Shown in pieces: positions 7,181-16,857 of a stretch of 64,000 nucleotides of DNA (position 1 is its first letter; each line of letters starts with the position of its first letter). This DNA comes from Roseovarius sp. MMSF_3359. GTDB lineage: Bacteria > Pseudomonadota > Alphaproteobacteria > Rhodobacterales > Rhodobacteraceae. A program made the position numbers and the translations under genes. Location: NCBI RefSeq assembly GCF_030733385.1, contig NZ_JASHJC010000003.1, positions 62,001 through 126,000 of the forward strand. The letters run 5' to 3'. Below the pieces are notes generated by a model. The model was not told the origin of the DNA. It did no database searches and saw only the letters and a program-made list of their open reading frames with translations.

Positions 7181-8878
7181 CTAACCTGCCTTCACAGCCG
7201 CCCCAAGCCGCGCGGCGCGAAAGCCCCAACCCTCGCGTCCGATGGATCGGCAAAGAATCAGGACCGGGATCAGGCCGAATGCCACCAGCACCAGCGAGGG
7301 CACCGCAGCCTCGTGCAGACGCTCGTCCGCGGCAAGCCGGTGTGCCTGCACCGCGAGGGTCTGGAAATTGAACGGATGCAGGATCAGCGTTGCAGGAAGC
7401 TCTTTCATTACATCCACGAACACGATCAGAAGCGCCGTCAGCACGCTGGTTTTCGAGACCGGCAGGTGCACCCGCCAGAGCATCCGGGGACTGCTTTGAC
7501 CCAAAGATCGGGCAATGGCATCGAAATGCCCCGGCACCGTGGCCATGCCGCTGTCATAGGCGTTGAGGGCCGCCGCCATGAACCGCGCCATGTAGGCCAT
7601 CACCATCAGCCAGATTGATCCGGTAATGAGCAGCCCGGTCGAGATGCCGAACTGCGCCTCCATCACCGCGTCGATCAGGTTGTCGAGCGCGGCCAGCGGT
7701 ACCATCAACCCCACGGCAATGACGCCGCCCGGCACCGCATATCCGAGGCCCGCGCCAATCACGAGGCCCTTGGATGTACGCCCCGGCCGGGTGCGCGCCC
7801 TGAACCCGATCAGCACCGCCCCGATCACGGTCAGTACCGATGCAACCCCTGCCAAACTCACCGAGTTGAACATCAGCGCCGTGTAGCGCGGCGCCAGCAG
7901 GCTTTGCCCCGATCCATGCGCCATCAGCCCGAGCATGATCACCGGGATGATGAACCCCAACATGACGGGCACAAGGCAGATCAGCATCGCGATCCACCCC
8001 GGCGCCCCCTTCAGGCGCGGCTTGTCCATCGCCTCGAACCGGGCGCCCCGTCCGGCGGTACGGGCTTTGCCCCGTTGCGCCCGCTCCAGCCCCGCCAGCA
8101 GGAGGGCAAAACTGAGCAGGCAGAGCGACAATTGCGCCGCCGCCGCCCGGTCACCGAGAGAAAACCACGCCTGATAGATCCCGGTCGCGAAGGTCTGCAC
8201 GTTGAAAAAGGCGACGGTGCCAAAATCAGCGATCGTTTCCATCACCGCCAGAAGCGCACCGCCGGCAATCGCCGGACGCGCCATCGGCAGGGCCACGCGC
8301 CAGAAGGCCTTGATCGGCGACCGCCCAAGGGTCCGCGCCACGAGGAAGGCGTTCGACGATTGCTGCCGAAACGATGCGCGCGCCAGCAGGTAGACATAAG
8401 GGTAGAGCACCACGGTCAGCATCATCGCCGCCCCGCCGAGCGACCGAATTTCCGGGAACCAGTAGTCCCGCGGCCCCCAACCGGTGATATCGCGCAACAG
8501 CGTCTGCACCGCGCCCGGATGATCGAGCAGGTGGGTATAGGCATAGGCCAGCACATAGGCGGGAAAGGCCAGCGGGAGCGCCAGCGCCACTTCGAGCCAT
8601 TTCGATCCGGGAAAGCGATAAACCGTGACGAGCCAGGCGGTCACGCTGCCGATGATCGCGGTGGACACCCCGACAATCACCACCAGGGTCAGGGTGGTGC
8701 GCGCATACCGAGGAAGAACCGACGAAAGGATCTCGCGCCAGGTCTGCAGATCACCGGTGAACGCCGCCAGCGCAGCCGCCACAATAGGCGCCACGCAAAA
8801 GATCACGGCCACCCAGGCCAGTCGGTGCAGCAGTCGTTCGGTCATCAGCACGGGTACTTCGCTGGTTTCAAGCGCCAT
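7181..8878 (-). CDS. Iron(III)-type ABC transporter permease (FbpB/SfuB-like), orphan
   Basis: This double-length permease of about 565 residues carries two copies of the binding-protein-dependent transport fold, each with six or so membrane helices. The EAA-type loops are visible as 'RTLGRSPIKAFWRVALPMAR' in the first half and 'RSLGQSSPRMLWRVHLPVSK' in the second. Such fused permeases import Fe(III) or related complexes. No periplasmic binding protein or ATPase adjoins it, so partners must be encoded elsewhere or shared. The start is uncertain: ATG at 8878 and ATG at 8845 are both possible, and neither has a clear ribosome site. A TTG at 8920 would be longer still. Confidence 0.85.
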   Translation of the reverse strand: MALETSEVPVLMTERLLHRLAWVAVIFCVAPIVAAALAAFTGDLQTWREILSSVLPRYARTTLTLVVIVGVSTAIIGSVTAWLVTVYRFPGSKWLEVALALPLAFPAYVLAYAYTHLLDHPGAVQTLLRDITGWGPRDYWFPEIRSLGGAAMMLTVVLYPYVYLLARASFRQQSSNAFLVARTLGRSPIKAFWRVALPMARPAIAGGALLAVMETIADFGTVAFFNVQTFATGIYQAWFSLGDRAAAAQLSLCLLSFALLLAGLERAQRGKARTAGRGARFEAMDKPRLKGAPGWIAMLICLVPVMLGFIIPVIMLGLMAHGSGQSLLAPRYTALMFNSVSLAGVASVLTVIGAVLIGFRARTRPGRTSKGLVIGAGLGYAVPGGVIAVGLMVPLAALDNLIDAVMEAQFGISTGLLITGSIWLMVMAYMARFMAAALNAYDSGMATVPGHFDAIARSLGQSSPRMLWRVHLPVSKTSVLTALLIVFVDVMKELPATLILHPFNFQTLAVQAHRLAADERLHEAAVPSLVLVAFGLIPVLILCRSIGREGWGFRAARLGAAVKAG

Positions 8879-9033
8879 GGCTGCCACAAATCGTGACAAG
8901 AGGCCAGACGAACCTGACAAAAAACGTGCGGCAAAGGTGCATCGGGGTGTTTTAGCCCGGGGTGGACATTCCGAGCGTCATCTCGCGCGGAATGCAAGCC
9001 CGTAACGCGCTGCGACAAAAAACCCTTCAAACG

Positions 9034-9885
9034 CTAAAGAAACGCCCCGAAAACCTCTTGGTATTGCGACATCTTCTCGACCTGATCCGTGGCCCCATCC
9101 CCAAGCGCACAAACGACGTCCTGATATAGCAGGTTCAGCCCGAAATGCAGGCCCACGGGCATCGGCAGGAAAAACTGGCCTTCATTCGGAAAGGTAAAGA
9201 CATGATCGGCAAACTCGCTGCCCCAATCGCAGAACTCGTCGCACATCAGGATCACGTCATATCCGTTTTCCTTCGCATGTTTCGCCAGCGCCGGTCCGTG
9301 CGAGGCGTACCGGAACATGTCGATGATAAGCAGGCACTTGCTGCCTTCATCCTGGGTGAAGAGTTCGGTGTAAACGCCATCGAGGCCTGAGACGACCTTG
9401 ACCCCCGGGCGGACATAGTTGAGCCGCATCGCGAGCCCTGTCGCCAGGTAATGGTAGAGCTGAAAGCCGACGATGGCGACGAAATCCGCCTGCGCCAGAC
9501 ATTGCACACCCGCCTGCCATTTCGGCGAGGCCCGCAGGTTCAACGCGGCGGTCAGACCCGCCTCGGCGATCTCGCGGTCCCTGTCCGCTCCCTGGGCCGC
9601 CTTGGAGCGCACGAAACTCTGGTAGCGGTCCCCGATTCTTGCCGAACGCGGCCCCGCCATTTCCTGCCGCGCCCTGGTACGCAGGTCCGACGCGCGCTCG
9701 TATCCCAGCTTCTTGAAGAACCGACTGACCGTCATCGGACTGACGTCGAGTTTCTGTGCAATCTCCGCGCTCGTCTCCAGGGCAAGCGCCTCTGGACGAC
9801 CCACGAGATAGGTCGCAACACGTTGTTCCAACTTGGTAAAACTGACATCGCCGCTGCGAATGATATCTTCGATCTTCAGTGGCAT
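9034..9885 (-). CDS. RpiR/MurR family transcriptional regulator (HTH + SIS domain)
   Basis: The 283-residue protein has an N-terminal HTH_6 domain ('SAEIAQKLDVSPMTVSRFFK', about residues 40-60) and a C-terminal sugar-isomerase-like (SIS) ligand domain. ATG at 9885 is chosen because AAAGGGGGG lies directly upstream; a further ATG at 9906 does not have this. It diverges from the five-gene peptide-type ABC operon, and a clean inverted repeat lies between the two. Local control of that operon is therefore likely. SIS domains usually sense phosphosugars, but RpiR proteins next to peptide or opine transporters also occur. Confidence 0.9.
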   Translation of the reverse strand: MPLKIEDIIRSGDVSFTKLEQRVATYLVGRPEALALETSAEIAQKLDVSPMTVSRFFKKLGYERASDLRTRARQEMAGPRSARIGDRYQSFVRSKAAQGADRDREIAEAGLTAALNLRASPKWQAGVQCLAQADFVAIVGFQLYHYLATGLAMRLNYVRPGVKVVSGLDGVYTELFTQDEGSKCLLIIDMFRYASHGPALAKHAKENGYDVILMCDEFCDWGSEFADHVFTFPNEGQFFLPMPVGLHFGLNLLYQDVVCALGDGATDQVEKMSQYQEVFGAFL

Positions 9886-9984
9886 CGGCCCCCCTTTTTC
9901 CTGCAATCGCAGGGTCAGCCGGAGGCGCGCCTGGGAAGGTAGCTTTTCCGGTTGACTGCTATTTTCATCCCATTACAATTAATA

Positions 9985-10002
9985 TTGGTATCAAAATACC
10001 AA
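9985..10002. promoter_or_regulatory. Inverted-repeat operator candidate for the RpiR regulator
   Basis: TTGGTAT (9985-9991) and ATACCAA (9996-10002) form a perfect repeat around a 4-base spacer. The site lies in the divergent intergenic region, 99 bases before the rpiR-type start and about 170 before the ABC binding-protein start. Confidence 0.65.
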
Positions 10003-10174
10003 AATCTATCAAGAGGGCGCGTATCATCGGGAGGAGCCGGCGCTTGTGTCCACGGGGTAACGTGGCGACAACAAACCTTTACACCTTCTCAGAATCGCGA
10101 CAACCTTGCCGACATGATCGGGGACGAACGCAACCGGCGTTTGAGATATCCCCGCAAATTTCAGGGAGACTTCG

Positions 10175-11710
10175 ATGAAAACACTTCGAACATTAACGGC
10201 TGCAACAGCCATCTTTTTGGGTGCGGTCGGCATGGCGCCGGCGCAGACGCTCAATTTCGCCTATGACGCGGACCCGGTATCGCTGGACCCGCATGAGCAG
10301 CTTTCGGGCGGCACGCTGCAGCTCAGCCACATGATCTTTGACCCGCTGGTCCGTTGGAACAGCGAACTGGGTTTCGACGGCCGTCTGGCCGAAAGCTGGG
10401 AGCGCGTCGACGACACGACCATGCGCTTCAAACTGCGCGAGGGTGTGACCTTCCACTCCGGCAACCCGATGACCGCCGAAGATGTGGTCTGGACCATCAA
10501 CCGGCTCAAAGAATCGCCTGATTTCAAAGGCATCTTCTCAAGCTGGGTATCGGCCACCGCGGTTGACGACACCACCGTCGAGATCAAGACCGACGGCCCA
10601 AGCCCGCTGGTGCTGCACACGGCCACCTATGTCTTCCCGATGGACAGCAAGTTCTACGAAGAAGGTGGTGCGGAGATCGTCAAGCACGGTGACAGCTTTG
10701 CATCGAAAACCGTGTCGGGCACAGGCCCCTTCATCATCACCGAGCGCGAACAGGGCGTCAAAGTCGTCTTCGAACGCAACGCGGACTATTGGGACACCGA
10801 TAGCCCGGGCAACGTCCAGACCGCGATCCTGACCCCGATCAAGGAGGCCCCGACCCGTGTGGCCGCCCTTCTGGCCGGTGACGTCGATTTCATCGCCCCG
10901 GTGCCGCCGACGGACCTGGAGCGCATCGACGCCGACCCCAACACGCAGCTTGTGACCATGAGCGGCACGCGCATCATCACGCTGCAACTGAACCAGAAGC
11001 GGCACGAGGCGCTGGCCAACGACAAGGTCCGTCTGGCGATGGCCTATGCGATCAACAACGAAGGCATCGTCCAGAAGATCATGAAGGGTTTCGGCACCGC
11101 CGGTGAGCAGATGTCGCCCAAGGGCTACATCGGTCACAACCCCGACCTGACACCGCGCTATGACCTGGCCAAGGCGCAGGCGCTGATGGAAGAAGCGGGC
11201 TATGCGGATGGGTTTGAGGCCACGATGATGTGCCCCAACAACCGCTACGTCAACGACTTCAAGATCTGCGAAGCGTCGGCCGCGATGCTGGCCAAGATCG
11301 GCATCAAGATCGACCTGACAACCATGCCCAAGGCGCAATACTGGCCCAAGTTCGATGAACGCGCTGCGGACATCATGATGATCGGCTGGCACGCGGATAC
11401 CGAGGACAGCGCCAACTTCTACGAGTTCTTGGCGATGACCCCGGACGAAGACACCGGCAAAGGTCAGTACAACTCGGGCAACTACTCGAACGAGAAGGTG
11501 GACGAGCTGACAATGGCGTCGCTGGTGGAAACCAAGGGTGACACCCGCGCCGAGCAGCTTCAGATGGTCGAGAAGATCTTGCACGACGAAGCGGCCTTCA
11601 TCCCGCTGCATTGGCAGGATCTGGCCTGGGCCGCACGCACCGGCGTGAATATCGAGCCCGTGCTCAACGTGATGAACTTCCCCTATCTGGGCGATCTCGT
11701 CATCGAATAA
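10175..11710 (+). CDS. ABC transporter substrate-binding protein, family 5 (dipeptide/oligopeptide type)
   Basis: The 511-residue secreted protein has a classical signal peptide ending 'GMAPAQ' near residue 24. It shows the family 5 features 'DADPVSLDPHEQLS', 'FKLREGVTFHSGNPMTAEDV' and 'SGTGPFIITE'. ATG at 10175 follows AGGGAG. It heads a complete importer (binding protein, two permeases, two ATPases) with overlapping downstream genes. A hairpin separates it from the permeases and may give excess binding protein. The substrate could be peptides or other small solutes; sequence alone does not decide. It diverges from an RpiR regulator that probably controls it. Confidence 0.92.
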   Translation: MKTLRTLTAATAIFLGAVGMAPAQTLNFAYDADPVSLDPHEQLSGGTLQLSHMIFDPLVRWNSELGFDGRLAESWERVDDTTMRFKLREGVTFHSGNPMTAEDVVWTINRLKESPDFKGIFSSWVSATAVDDTTVEIKTDGPSPLVLHTATYVFPMDSKFYEEGGAEIVKHGDSFASKTVSGTGPFIITEREQGVKVVFERNADYWDTDSPGNVQTAILTPIKEAPTRVAALLAGDVDFIAPVPPTDLERIDADPNTQLVTMSGTRIITLQLNQKRHEALANDKVRLAMAYAINNEGIVQKIMKGFGTAGEQMSPKGYIGHNPDLTPRYDLAKAQALMEEAGYADGFEATMMCPNNRYVNDFKICEASAAMLAKIGIKIDLTTMPKAQYWPKFDERAADIMMIGWHADTEDSANFYEFLAMTPDEDTGKGQYNSGNYSNEKVDELTMASLVETKGDTRAEQLQMVEKILHDEAAFIPLHWQDLAWAARTGVNIEPVLNVMNFPYLGDLVIE

Positions 11711-11722
11711 ACCAAAACGCTG

Positions 11723-11754
11723 CGGGCCGGACATTCTCCGGCCCGCCGATTTTT
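11723..11754 (+). terminator. Intra-operon hairpin with T tract (partial terminator)
   Basis: CGGGCCGG (11723-11730) pairs with CCGGCCCG (11738-11745), followed by CCGA and five T (11750-11754). It lies between the binding-protein stop and the first permease start. This is a common arrangement for lowering permease expression relative to the binding protein or protecting upstream mRNA. Confidence 0.65.
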
Positions 11755-11770
11755 CAGACGCCAGGTTCTC

Positions 11771-12757
11771 ATGCATATCCTAGCTTTCCTCATCCGACGC
11801 GCCATCCAAGCCGTGATCGTGATGTTCGTGATTTCCATCATCGGTTTTTCCATTCAGGACAATCTGGGCGATCCGCTGCGCGAGCTTGTGGGGCAATCGG
11901 TCTCCGAGGCCGAACGCCAGGCCCTGCGTGACGAGCTTGGCCTCAACGATCCGTTCCTGGTGCAATACGGTCGTTTTCTCGGCAACGCCCTGCAAGGCGA
12001 TCTCGGCACCTCCTACTTCTTCAAACGTCCGGCGCTCGAAGTCATCATGGACAAGTTCCCCGCCACTTTCGAACTGGTCCTGGGCGCCACCTTCATCTTC
12101 CTCGCGCTGTCGATACCCGGCGGCATCTACTGCGCGATCAACCGGGACAAGTGGATCGCCAAGGCGATCATGACCGGCTCGATCATCGGCATCTCGGTGC
12201 CGGTCTTCCTGACCGCGATTTTCCTCGTCTGGTTCTTCGGGGTTGAGCTGAAATGGCTCCCCGCTTTCGGGCGCGGCGACACGATCACAATGCCCTGGGG
12301 CTGGGATACCGGCCTCCTGACGCTGGATGGGCTGAGCCACCTGATCCTGCCCTCGATCGCGCTCTCGTCGATCATGCTGCCCCTCTTCATCCGCCTGATC
12401 CGGGCCGAGATGATGGAGGCCATGGGTACCGACTACGTCCGTTTCGCCAAGGCCAAGGGCCTCAGCACGGGCCGCATCCGCTACGTCCATGCCTTCCGCA
12501 ACACGCTTCTGCCCGTCGTGACCGTGGGGGGCCTGATGATCGGGACGCTGATTGCGTACACGATCCTGACCGAAACCGTGTTCCAATGGCCCGGCATGGG
12601 GTTCCTGTTCCTTGAGGCCGTGAACCGAGTCGATACGCCCCTCATCATCGCCTATATCATCGTCGTCGGCCTGATCTTCGTCGTGGTCAACACGCTCGTC
12701 GATTTCATCTACACGCTCATCAATCCGATGGTGAAACTGCCGGGAGCGAAATCATGA
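11771..12757 (+). CDS. ABC transporter permease, DppB type
   Basis: The 328-residue inner-membrane permease starts 'MHILAFLIRRAIQAVIVMFV', the typical DppB/OppB opening with one helix followed by a periplasmic region. It carries the EAA loop 'YVRFAKAKGLSTGRIRYVHA' around residues 222-241. It would form the translocation channel with the next gene's product. The stop overlaps the following ATG in an ATGA, so the two permeases are translationally coupled. Family membership is clear; the solute is unknown. Confidence 0.93.
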   Translation: MHILAFLIRRAIQAVIVMFVISIIGFSIQDNLGDPLRELVGQSVSEAERQALRDELGLNDPFLVQYGRFLGNALQGDLGTSYFFKRPALEVIMDKFPATFELVLGATFIFLALSIPGGIYCAINRDKWIAKAIMTGSIIGISVPVFLTAIFLVWFFGVELKWLPAFGRGDTITMPWGWDTGLLTLDGLSHLILPSIALSSIMLPLFIRLIRAEMMEAMGTDYVRFAKAKGLSTGRIRYVHAFRNTLLPVVTVGGLMIGTLIAYTILTETVFQWPGMGFLFLEAVNRVDTPLIIAYIIVVGLIFVVVNTLVDFIYTLINPMVKLPGAKS

Positions 12758-13662
12758 TTACATGGCGCGGCTTCCTCAAACGGTTTCTTGGCGACCCGGT
12801 CGCCGTCGGTGCAGGTATCGTCCTGCTGGTTCTGGTGCTGATGGCGGTCCTCGCCCCGGTGATCGCCCCGCAAAACCCCTATGACCTGCTGCAACTCGAC
12901 ATCATGGATAGCGAGATGCCACCTTCCTGGACCCCGGGCGGGGATGAACGCTTCCTGCTTGGCACCGATGCGCAGGGGCGCGGTGTGCTTTCGACCATCA
13001 TGTACGGCACCGGCATCTCGCTCATCATCGGTATCGGTGCGGTGATCGTCCAAGGCATCCTTGGGATCACCCTTGGTCTCATCGCGGGTTACAAGGGCGG
13101 CTGGATCGACAGTTTCCTCATGCGCCTTGCCGATATCCAGATGTCGCTCTCGACCCTGATGATTGCGATCATCGTGCTGGCCCTCTTCCAGGCCGCGTTT
13201 GACGCCAATGTCTATGCCGATTACGCGATCTTCATGCTGATCCTCATCATCGGCATCGCCGAATGGCCGAAATTCGCCCGGACGGTACGCTCCTCGGTGC
13301 TGGGCGAGAAGAACAAGGAATATGTCGATGCCGCCCGCGTCATCGGCCTGCCTGCGCGCAAGGTGATGTGGGGACATATCCTGCCCAACACGCTGACGCC
13401 CGTGCTGGTCATCTCGACCATTCAGGTGGCCGAGGCGATCATGACCGAGGCCGCGCTCAGCTTCCTCGGGCTTGGCATGCCGGTCGACCGCCCGTCACTG
13501 GGCTCGCTCATTCGCTCAGGCTTCGAGTTCGTCTTCTCGGGCCAGTACTGGATCACCTTCTATCCGGCGCTGGTGCTGATCGCGCTGATCCTCGCGCTCA
13601 ACCTTCTGGGCGACTGGCTGCGTGACGTCCTCAATCCGAAACTGCGGCGGGGAGAAGACTGA
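12754..13662 (+). CDS. ABC transporter permease, DppC type
   Basis: The 302-residue permease has the DppC/OppC N-terminal helix, the signature 'LLGTDAQGRGVLSTIMYGT' near residue 69, and the EAA loop 'YVDAARVIGLPARKVMWGHI' near 190. It pairs with the DppB-type protein. It overlaps both neighbours (ATGA upstream, TGATG downstream), which is strong evidence for one polycistronic message. Confidence 0.93.
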   Translation: MITWRGFLKRFLGDPVAVGAGIVLLVLVLMAVLAPVIAPQNPYDLLQLDIMDSEMPPSWTPGGDERFLLGTDAQGRGVLSTIMYGTGISLIIGIGAVIVQGILGITLGLIAGYKGGWIDSFLMRLADIQMSLSTLMIAIIVLALFQAAFDANVYADYAIFMLILIIGIAEWPKFARTVRSSVLGEKNKEYVDAARVIGLPARKVMWGHILPNTLTPVLVISTIQVAEAIMTEAALSFLGLGMPVDRPSLGSLIRSGFEFVFSGQYWITFYPALVLIALILALNLLGDWLRDVLNPKLRRGED

Positions 13663-14651
13663 TGGCCCTACTTGAAGTCAATGATCTGCACGTCGCCTTC
13701 CCGCGCGGTAAACGCGACGAGGTCGAGGCCCTGCGCGGCGTCTCGCTGACGTTGGAAAAAGGTGAACGGCTGGGGGTCGTGGGCGAATCCGGGGCGGGCA
13801 AATCCATGCTTGCCTTCGCCATCCTCAATCTCATCGCTGAGCCGGGCCGGGTAAGCCAGGGGACGGTGAAATTCGAAGGCGAAAACCTGCTCGACCTGCC
13901 CGAGCGCAAGATCCGCGATATCCGCGGCAACCGCATCTCGATGATCTTTCAGGATCCGATGGTGACCCTGAACCCGGTCCTCTCGATCGGCACGCAGATG
14001 ATGGAAACCCTGCGCGCCCACCGCAAGATCTCCGACAAGGACGCCCGCGCACTCTGCATCGCCAAGCTCAAAGAGGTCGCAATCCCCTCCGCCGAGTCGC
14101 GCCTCGATGCCTATCCGCATGAGCTTTCGGGGGGTTTACGCCAACGTGTCGTCATCGCCATCGCGCTCCTGACCGACCCCGAGATCATCATTGCAGACGA
14201 GCCCACCACGGCGCTCGACGTGACGATCCAAGCCGAGATCATGGCGCTCATTCTCAAGCTCTGCCGCGAGAAAGACGTGGCGCTCATCCTCATCACCCAT
14301 GACCTGGGCGTTGTGGCCGAGGTGACCGAGAAGCTGATGATCATGTACGCGGGCAAATGTGTCGAGACCGGCCCCACGCGGCAGATCATCGACACCCCCA
14401 AGCACCCCTATGCAAGCGGCCTTCTGAAAGCACTGCCCCAGCATGCGGGTCGCGGCACCAAGCTCTATCAGATCCCCGGTTCCATGCCGCCGATCACCAA
14501 CCTGCCCAAGGGCTGCACCTATCACCCGCGCTGCGACTTCGCGACGGAGCGATGCCATGGCGGTGAGCCGGACCTTGTGAACGGCGTCGCCTGCTACAAC
14601 CCGCTAACTTCTGATGCCAAGACCGAGACAAAAACCGAGGCCGAGACATGA
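13662..14651 (+). CDS. ABC transporter ATP-binding protein, DppD type
   Basis: The 329-residue ATPase shows Walker A 'GESGAGKSM' near residue 45, the signature 'ELSGGLRQRV' near 152, Walker B 'IIIADEPTTALD', and the C-terminal oligopeptide-transporter extension with a cysteine cluster ('GCTYHPRCDFATERC') that in this family can hold an iron-sulfur centre. It energises import with the DppF-type partner downstream, whose start overlaps its stop. Confidence 0.93.
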   Translation: MALLEVNDLHVAFPRGKRDEVEALRGVSLTLEKGERLGVVGESGAGKSMLAFAILNLIAEPGRVSQGTVKFEGENLLDLPERKIRDIRGNRISMIFQDPMVTLNPVLSIGTQMMETLRAHRKISDKDARALCIAKLKEVAIPSAESRLDAYPHELSGGLRQRVVIAIALLTDPEIIIADEPTTALDVTIQAEIMALILKLCREKDVALILITHDLGVVAEVTEKLMIMYAGKCVETGPTRQIIDTPKHPYASGLLKALPQHAGRGTKLYQIPGSMPPITNLPKGCTYHPRCDFATERCHGGEPDLVNGVACYNPLTSDAKTETKTEAET

Positions 14652-15616
14652 CACAACCGATTGTCGAAACCAAAGGGGTCGAGGTCCGCTTTCCCCTGCC
14701 CACCCATTTCCTGAGCAAGGAAAAACCGGTGCTGCACGCGCTCAACACGGTCAATGTCTCGGTGATGCCGGGTGAAAGTTTCTGCGTCGTGGGCGAATCC
14801 GGTTGCGGTAAAACCACGCTGGGCCGCGCCATTCTGGGCCTGAACTCCCCCTCCGCGGGCGAGATCATGTTCCGTGGCCAACGCATCGACCAGATGGACG
14901 AGGCCGAACGCAAACCCATCCGCCGCGACATGCAGATGGTGTTCCAGAACCCCTACGCGTCGCTCAATCCACGCCGCAACGTGTTCGAGACGCTGGCCGA
15001 ACCGGTCCGCCACCTGATGCCCGAGCTTTCCGCCGATGAGGTCCGCACCCGCGTCGAAGAGGTTCTGGCCGAGACCGGCTGCGACCCAAGTTGGCAGCGC
15101 CGCCTGCCCCACGAATTCTCCGGCGGGCAGCGGCAGCGCATCGCCATCGCCCGCGCGCTTGTGACCAATCCAGCCTTCGTCGTCGCGGACGAGCCGATCT
15201 CGGCACTCGACGTGTCGATCCAGGCCCAGATTCTGAACCTGCTCACGGAACTTCAGAAAGAGCGCGGCCTGACCTACCTCTTCATCACCCACGACCTCAG
15301 CGTCGTCGAACATTTCGGCACGCGGGTCGCGGTGATGTATCTGGGTCAGGTGATGGAGCTGGCCGCGGCCGAGACGATCTTTGCCGAACCCAAGCATCCC
15401 TATACCCAGCTTCTGCTCGACGCGATCCCCAAGCTCGAAGGCGGCTCCTTCGACAAGCCCCGACAGCCGGGCGAGCTTCCCGATCCGGTGAACCTGCCGA
15501 AGGGATGCCCCTTCGCGGCGCGCTGCGGCATGGTGCAAGACCGCTGCCGGCAGGAACGACCGCAACTGCGGCCCCTGTCGAACGGTACTGAAGTCGCCTG
15601 CCATTTCGCCGAGTAA
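14648..15616 (+). CDS. ABC transporter ATP-binding protein, DppF type
   Basis: The 322-residue ATPase has Walker A 'GESGCGKTT', signature 'EFSGGQRQRI', Walker B 'FVVADEPISALD' and the C-terminal 'GCPFAARCGMVQDRC' cysteine motif. It closes the operon. No clear terminator is visible in the roughly 160 bases to modC, whose gene converges from the other strand. Confidence 0.93.
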   Translation: MTQPIVETKGVEVRFPLPTHFLSKEKPVLHALNTVNVSVMPGESFCVVGESGCGKTTLGRAILGLNSPSAGEIMFRGQRIDQMDEAERKPIRRDMQMVFQNPYASLNPRRNVFETLAEPVRHLMPELSADEVRTRVEEVLAETGCDPSWQRRLPHEFSGGQRQRIAIARALVTNPAFVVADEPISALDVSIQAQILNLLTELQKERGLTYLFITHDLSVVEHFGTRVAVMYLGQVMELAAAETIFAEPKHPYTQLLLDAIPKLEGGSFDKPRQPGELPDPVNLPKGCPFAARCGMVQDRCRQERPQLRPLSNGTEVACHFAE

Positions 15617-15780
15617 TCAGCACGACCTTTTGTGGATTTGGGGTGATCTTTTGGCCGCCAATCGCAGCGCGTTACTTCACGCATTACGTTAGGAATGTGG
15701 ATAACCGACCCAAAAGTCGTGAAATCAACAGAACACGGGCAAAGAATGCAAAAAATCCCGAAAATTCGGCAGGTATCGTG

Positions 15781-16857
15781 TCAGTTACCGATATTACTCT
15801 TCGCCACCGCCGTCGCTTTCAGGATCGCAAAACAGTGCAAACCGGGTGCCAGCTCCAGTTCCCGCGCGGCCTGCGCGGTGATCCGGGCCAACAAACGGTC
15901 CTCTCCGGCGCGAAGGGATACCGCGGCCCCGGGTCCGTCACCCATCCGCAGGGCTTCGACCTCAACCGGCAGGATGTTCCGGGATGACAAGGCTTCGGGG
16001 CGTTGAAGCGACAGGAGAATATCCTGCGCCAACACTCTGATTCTAATGGTAGAACCGATATTGGCGTCCACACCAGGCAGGAAAAGTTCACCGCCGCTGA
16101 TCGCCAGCCGGACCAGCCCGTCAGGCCCGTGCTCCACCACCGTGGCCCGCAGGATAGATCCCGCTTCTCGAACGCCGACAAAGGGCATGGCCGCCGGGTC
16201 GCTCAGGACCTCTTCGGTCGGTCCTTGCCGGACGATCCGGCCTTGCTGCAGGATCACCATCTCGTCCGCCAGACGCGCCACCTCTGCAACTGAGTGGCTG
16301 ACATAGAGAATGGGGATATCCGTCTGATCCCGCAGCTTTTCCAGATAGGGTAAAATCTCCGCCTTTCGCGGCTCATCCAAGGCGGCAAGCGGTTCATCCA
16401 TCACAAGAATTTCCGGATCGGACATCAACGCGCGCGCCAATGCCACCCGTTGTTTTTCTCCGCCGGAGAGGGTCCCGGGGCGACGCTGCAACAGGGGTCG
16501 TAAGCCGAGCAGAGCAACCACCTCGCCCGGATCGCCCCTGCGCCTGGCGAAACGCATGGCAAAGCGGATATTGCCGTCGACCGTCATGTGCGGAAACAAC
16601 CGACCGTCCTGAAAGACATAGCCGATCCGCCTCTTATGTGGCGGCAGGCAGGCCCGCGCCTTGGCGTCAAAGAGCACCTGATCCTGCAGCGTGACCCTTC
16701 CATCATCCGGCTGAAGTATCCCGGCTATCACATTGGCAATAGTCGTTTTTCCGGAACCGGACGGGCCGAAAAGCGCGGTCACACCACTCCCGGCATCGAA
16801 GGCCACATCAAGCAAGAAACCCTCCAACTTGTGGGTGATCTGGACCGAGAGGCTCAT
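15781..16857 (-). CDS. modC: Molybdate import ATP-binding protein ModC
   Basis: The 358-residue protein has Walker A 'FGPSGSGKTT', signature 'TLSGGEKQRV', Walker B 'ILVMDEPLAALD', and a C-terminal TOBE/Mop-type domain (about residues 290-355) that binds molybdate oxyanion. It powers molybdate uptake with ModB. ATG at 16857 overlaps the modB stop in ATGA; an upstream in-frame start at 16896 lies inside modB and is less likely. It is last in modABC. Confidence 0.93.
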   Translation of the reverse strand: MSLSVQITHKLEGFLLDVAFDAGSGVTALFGPSGSGKTTIANVIAGILQPDDGRVTLQDQVLFDAKARACLPPHKRRIGYVFQDGRLFPHMTVDGNIRFAMRFARRRGDPGEVVALLGLRPLLQRRPGTLSGGEKQRVALARALMSDPEILVMDEPLAALDEPRKAEILPYLEKLRDQTDIPILYVSHSVAEVARLADEMVILQQGRIVRQGPTEEVLSDPAAMPFVGVREAGSILRATVVEHGPDGLVRLAISGGELFLPGVDANIGSTIRIRVLAQDILLSLQRPEALSSRNILPVEVEALRMGDGPGAAVSLRAGEDRLLARITAQAARELELAPGLHCFAILKATAVAKSNIGN

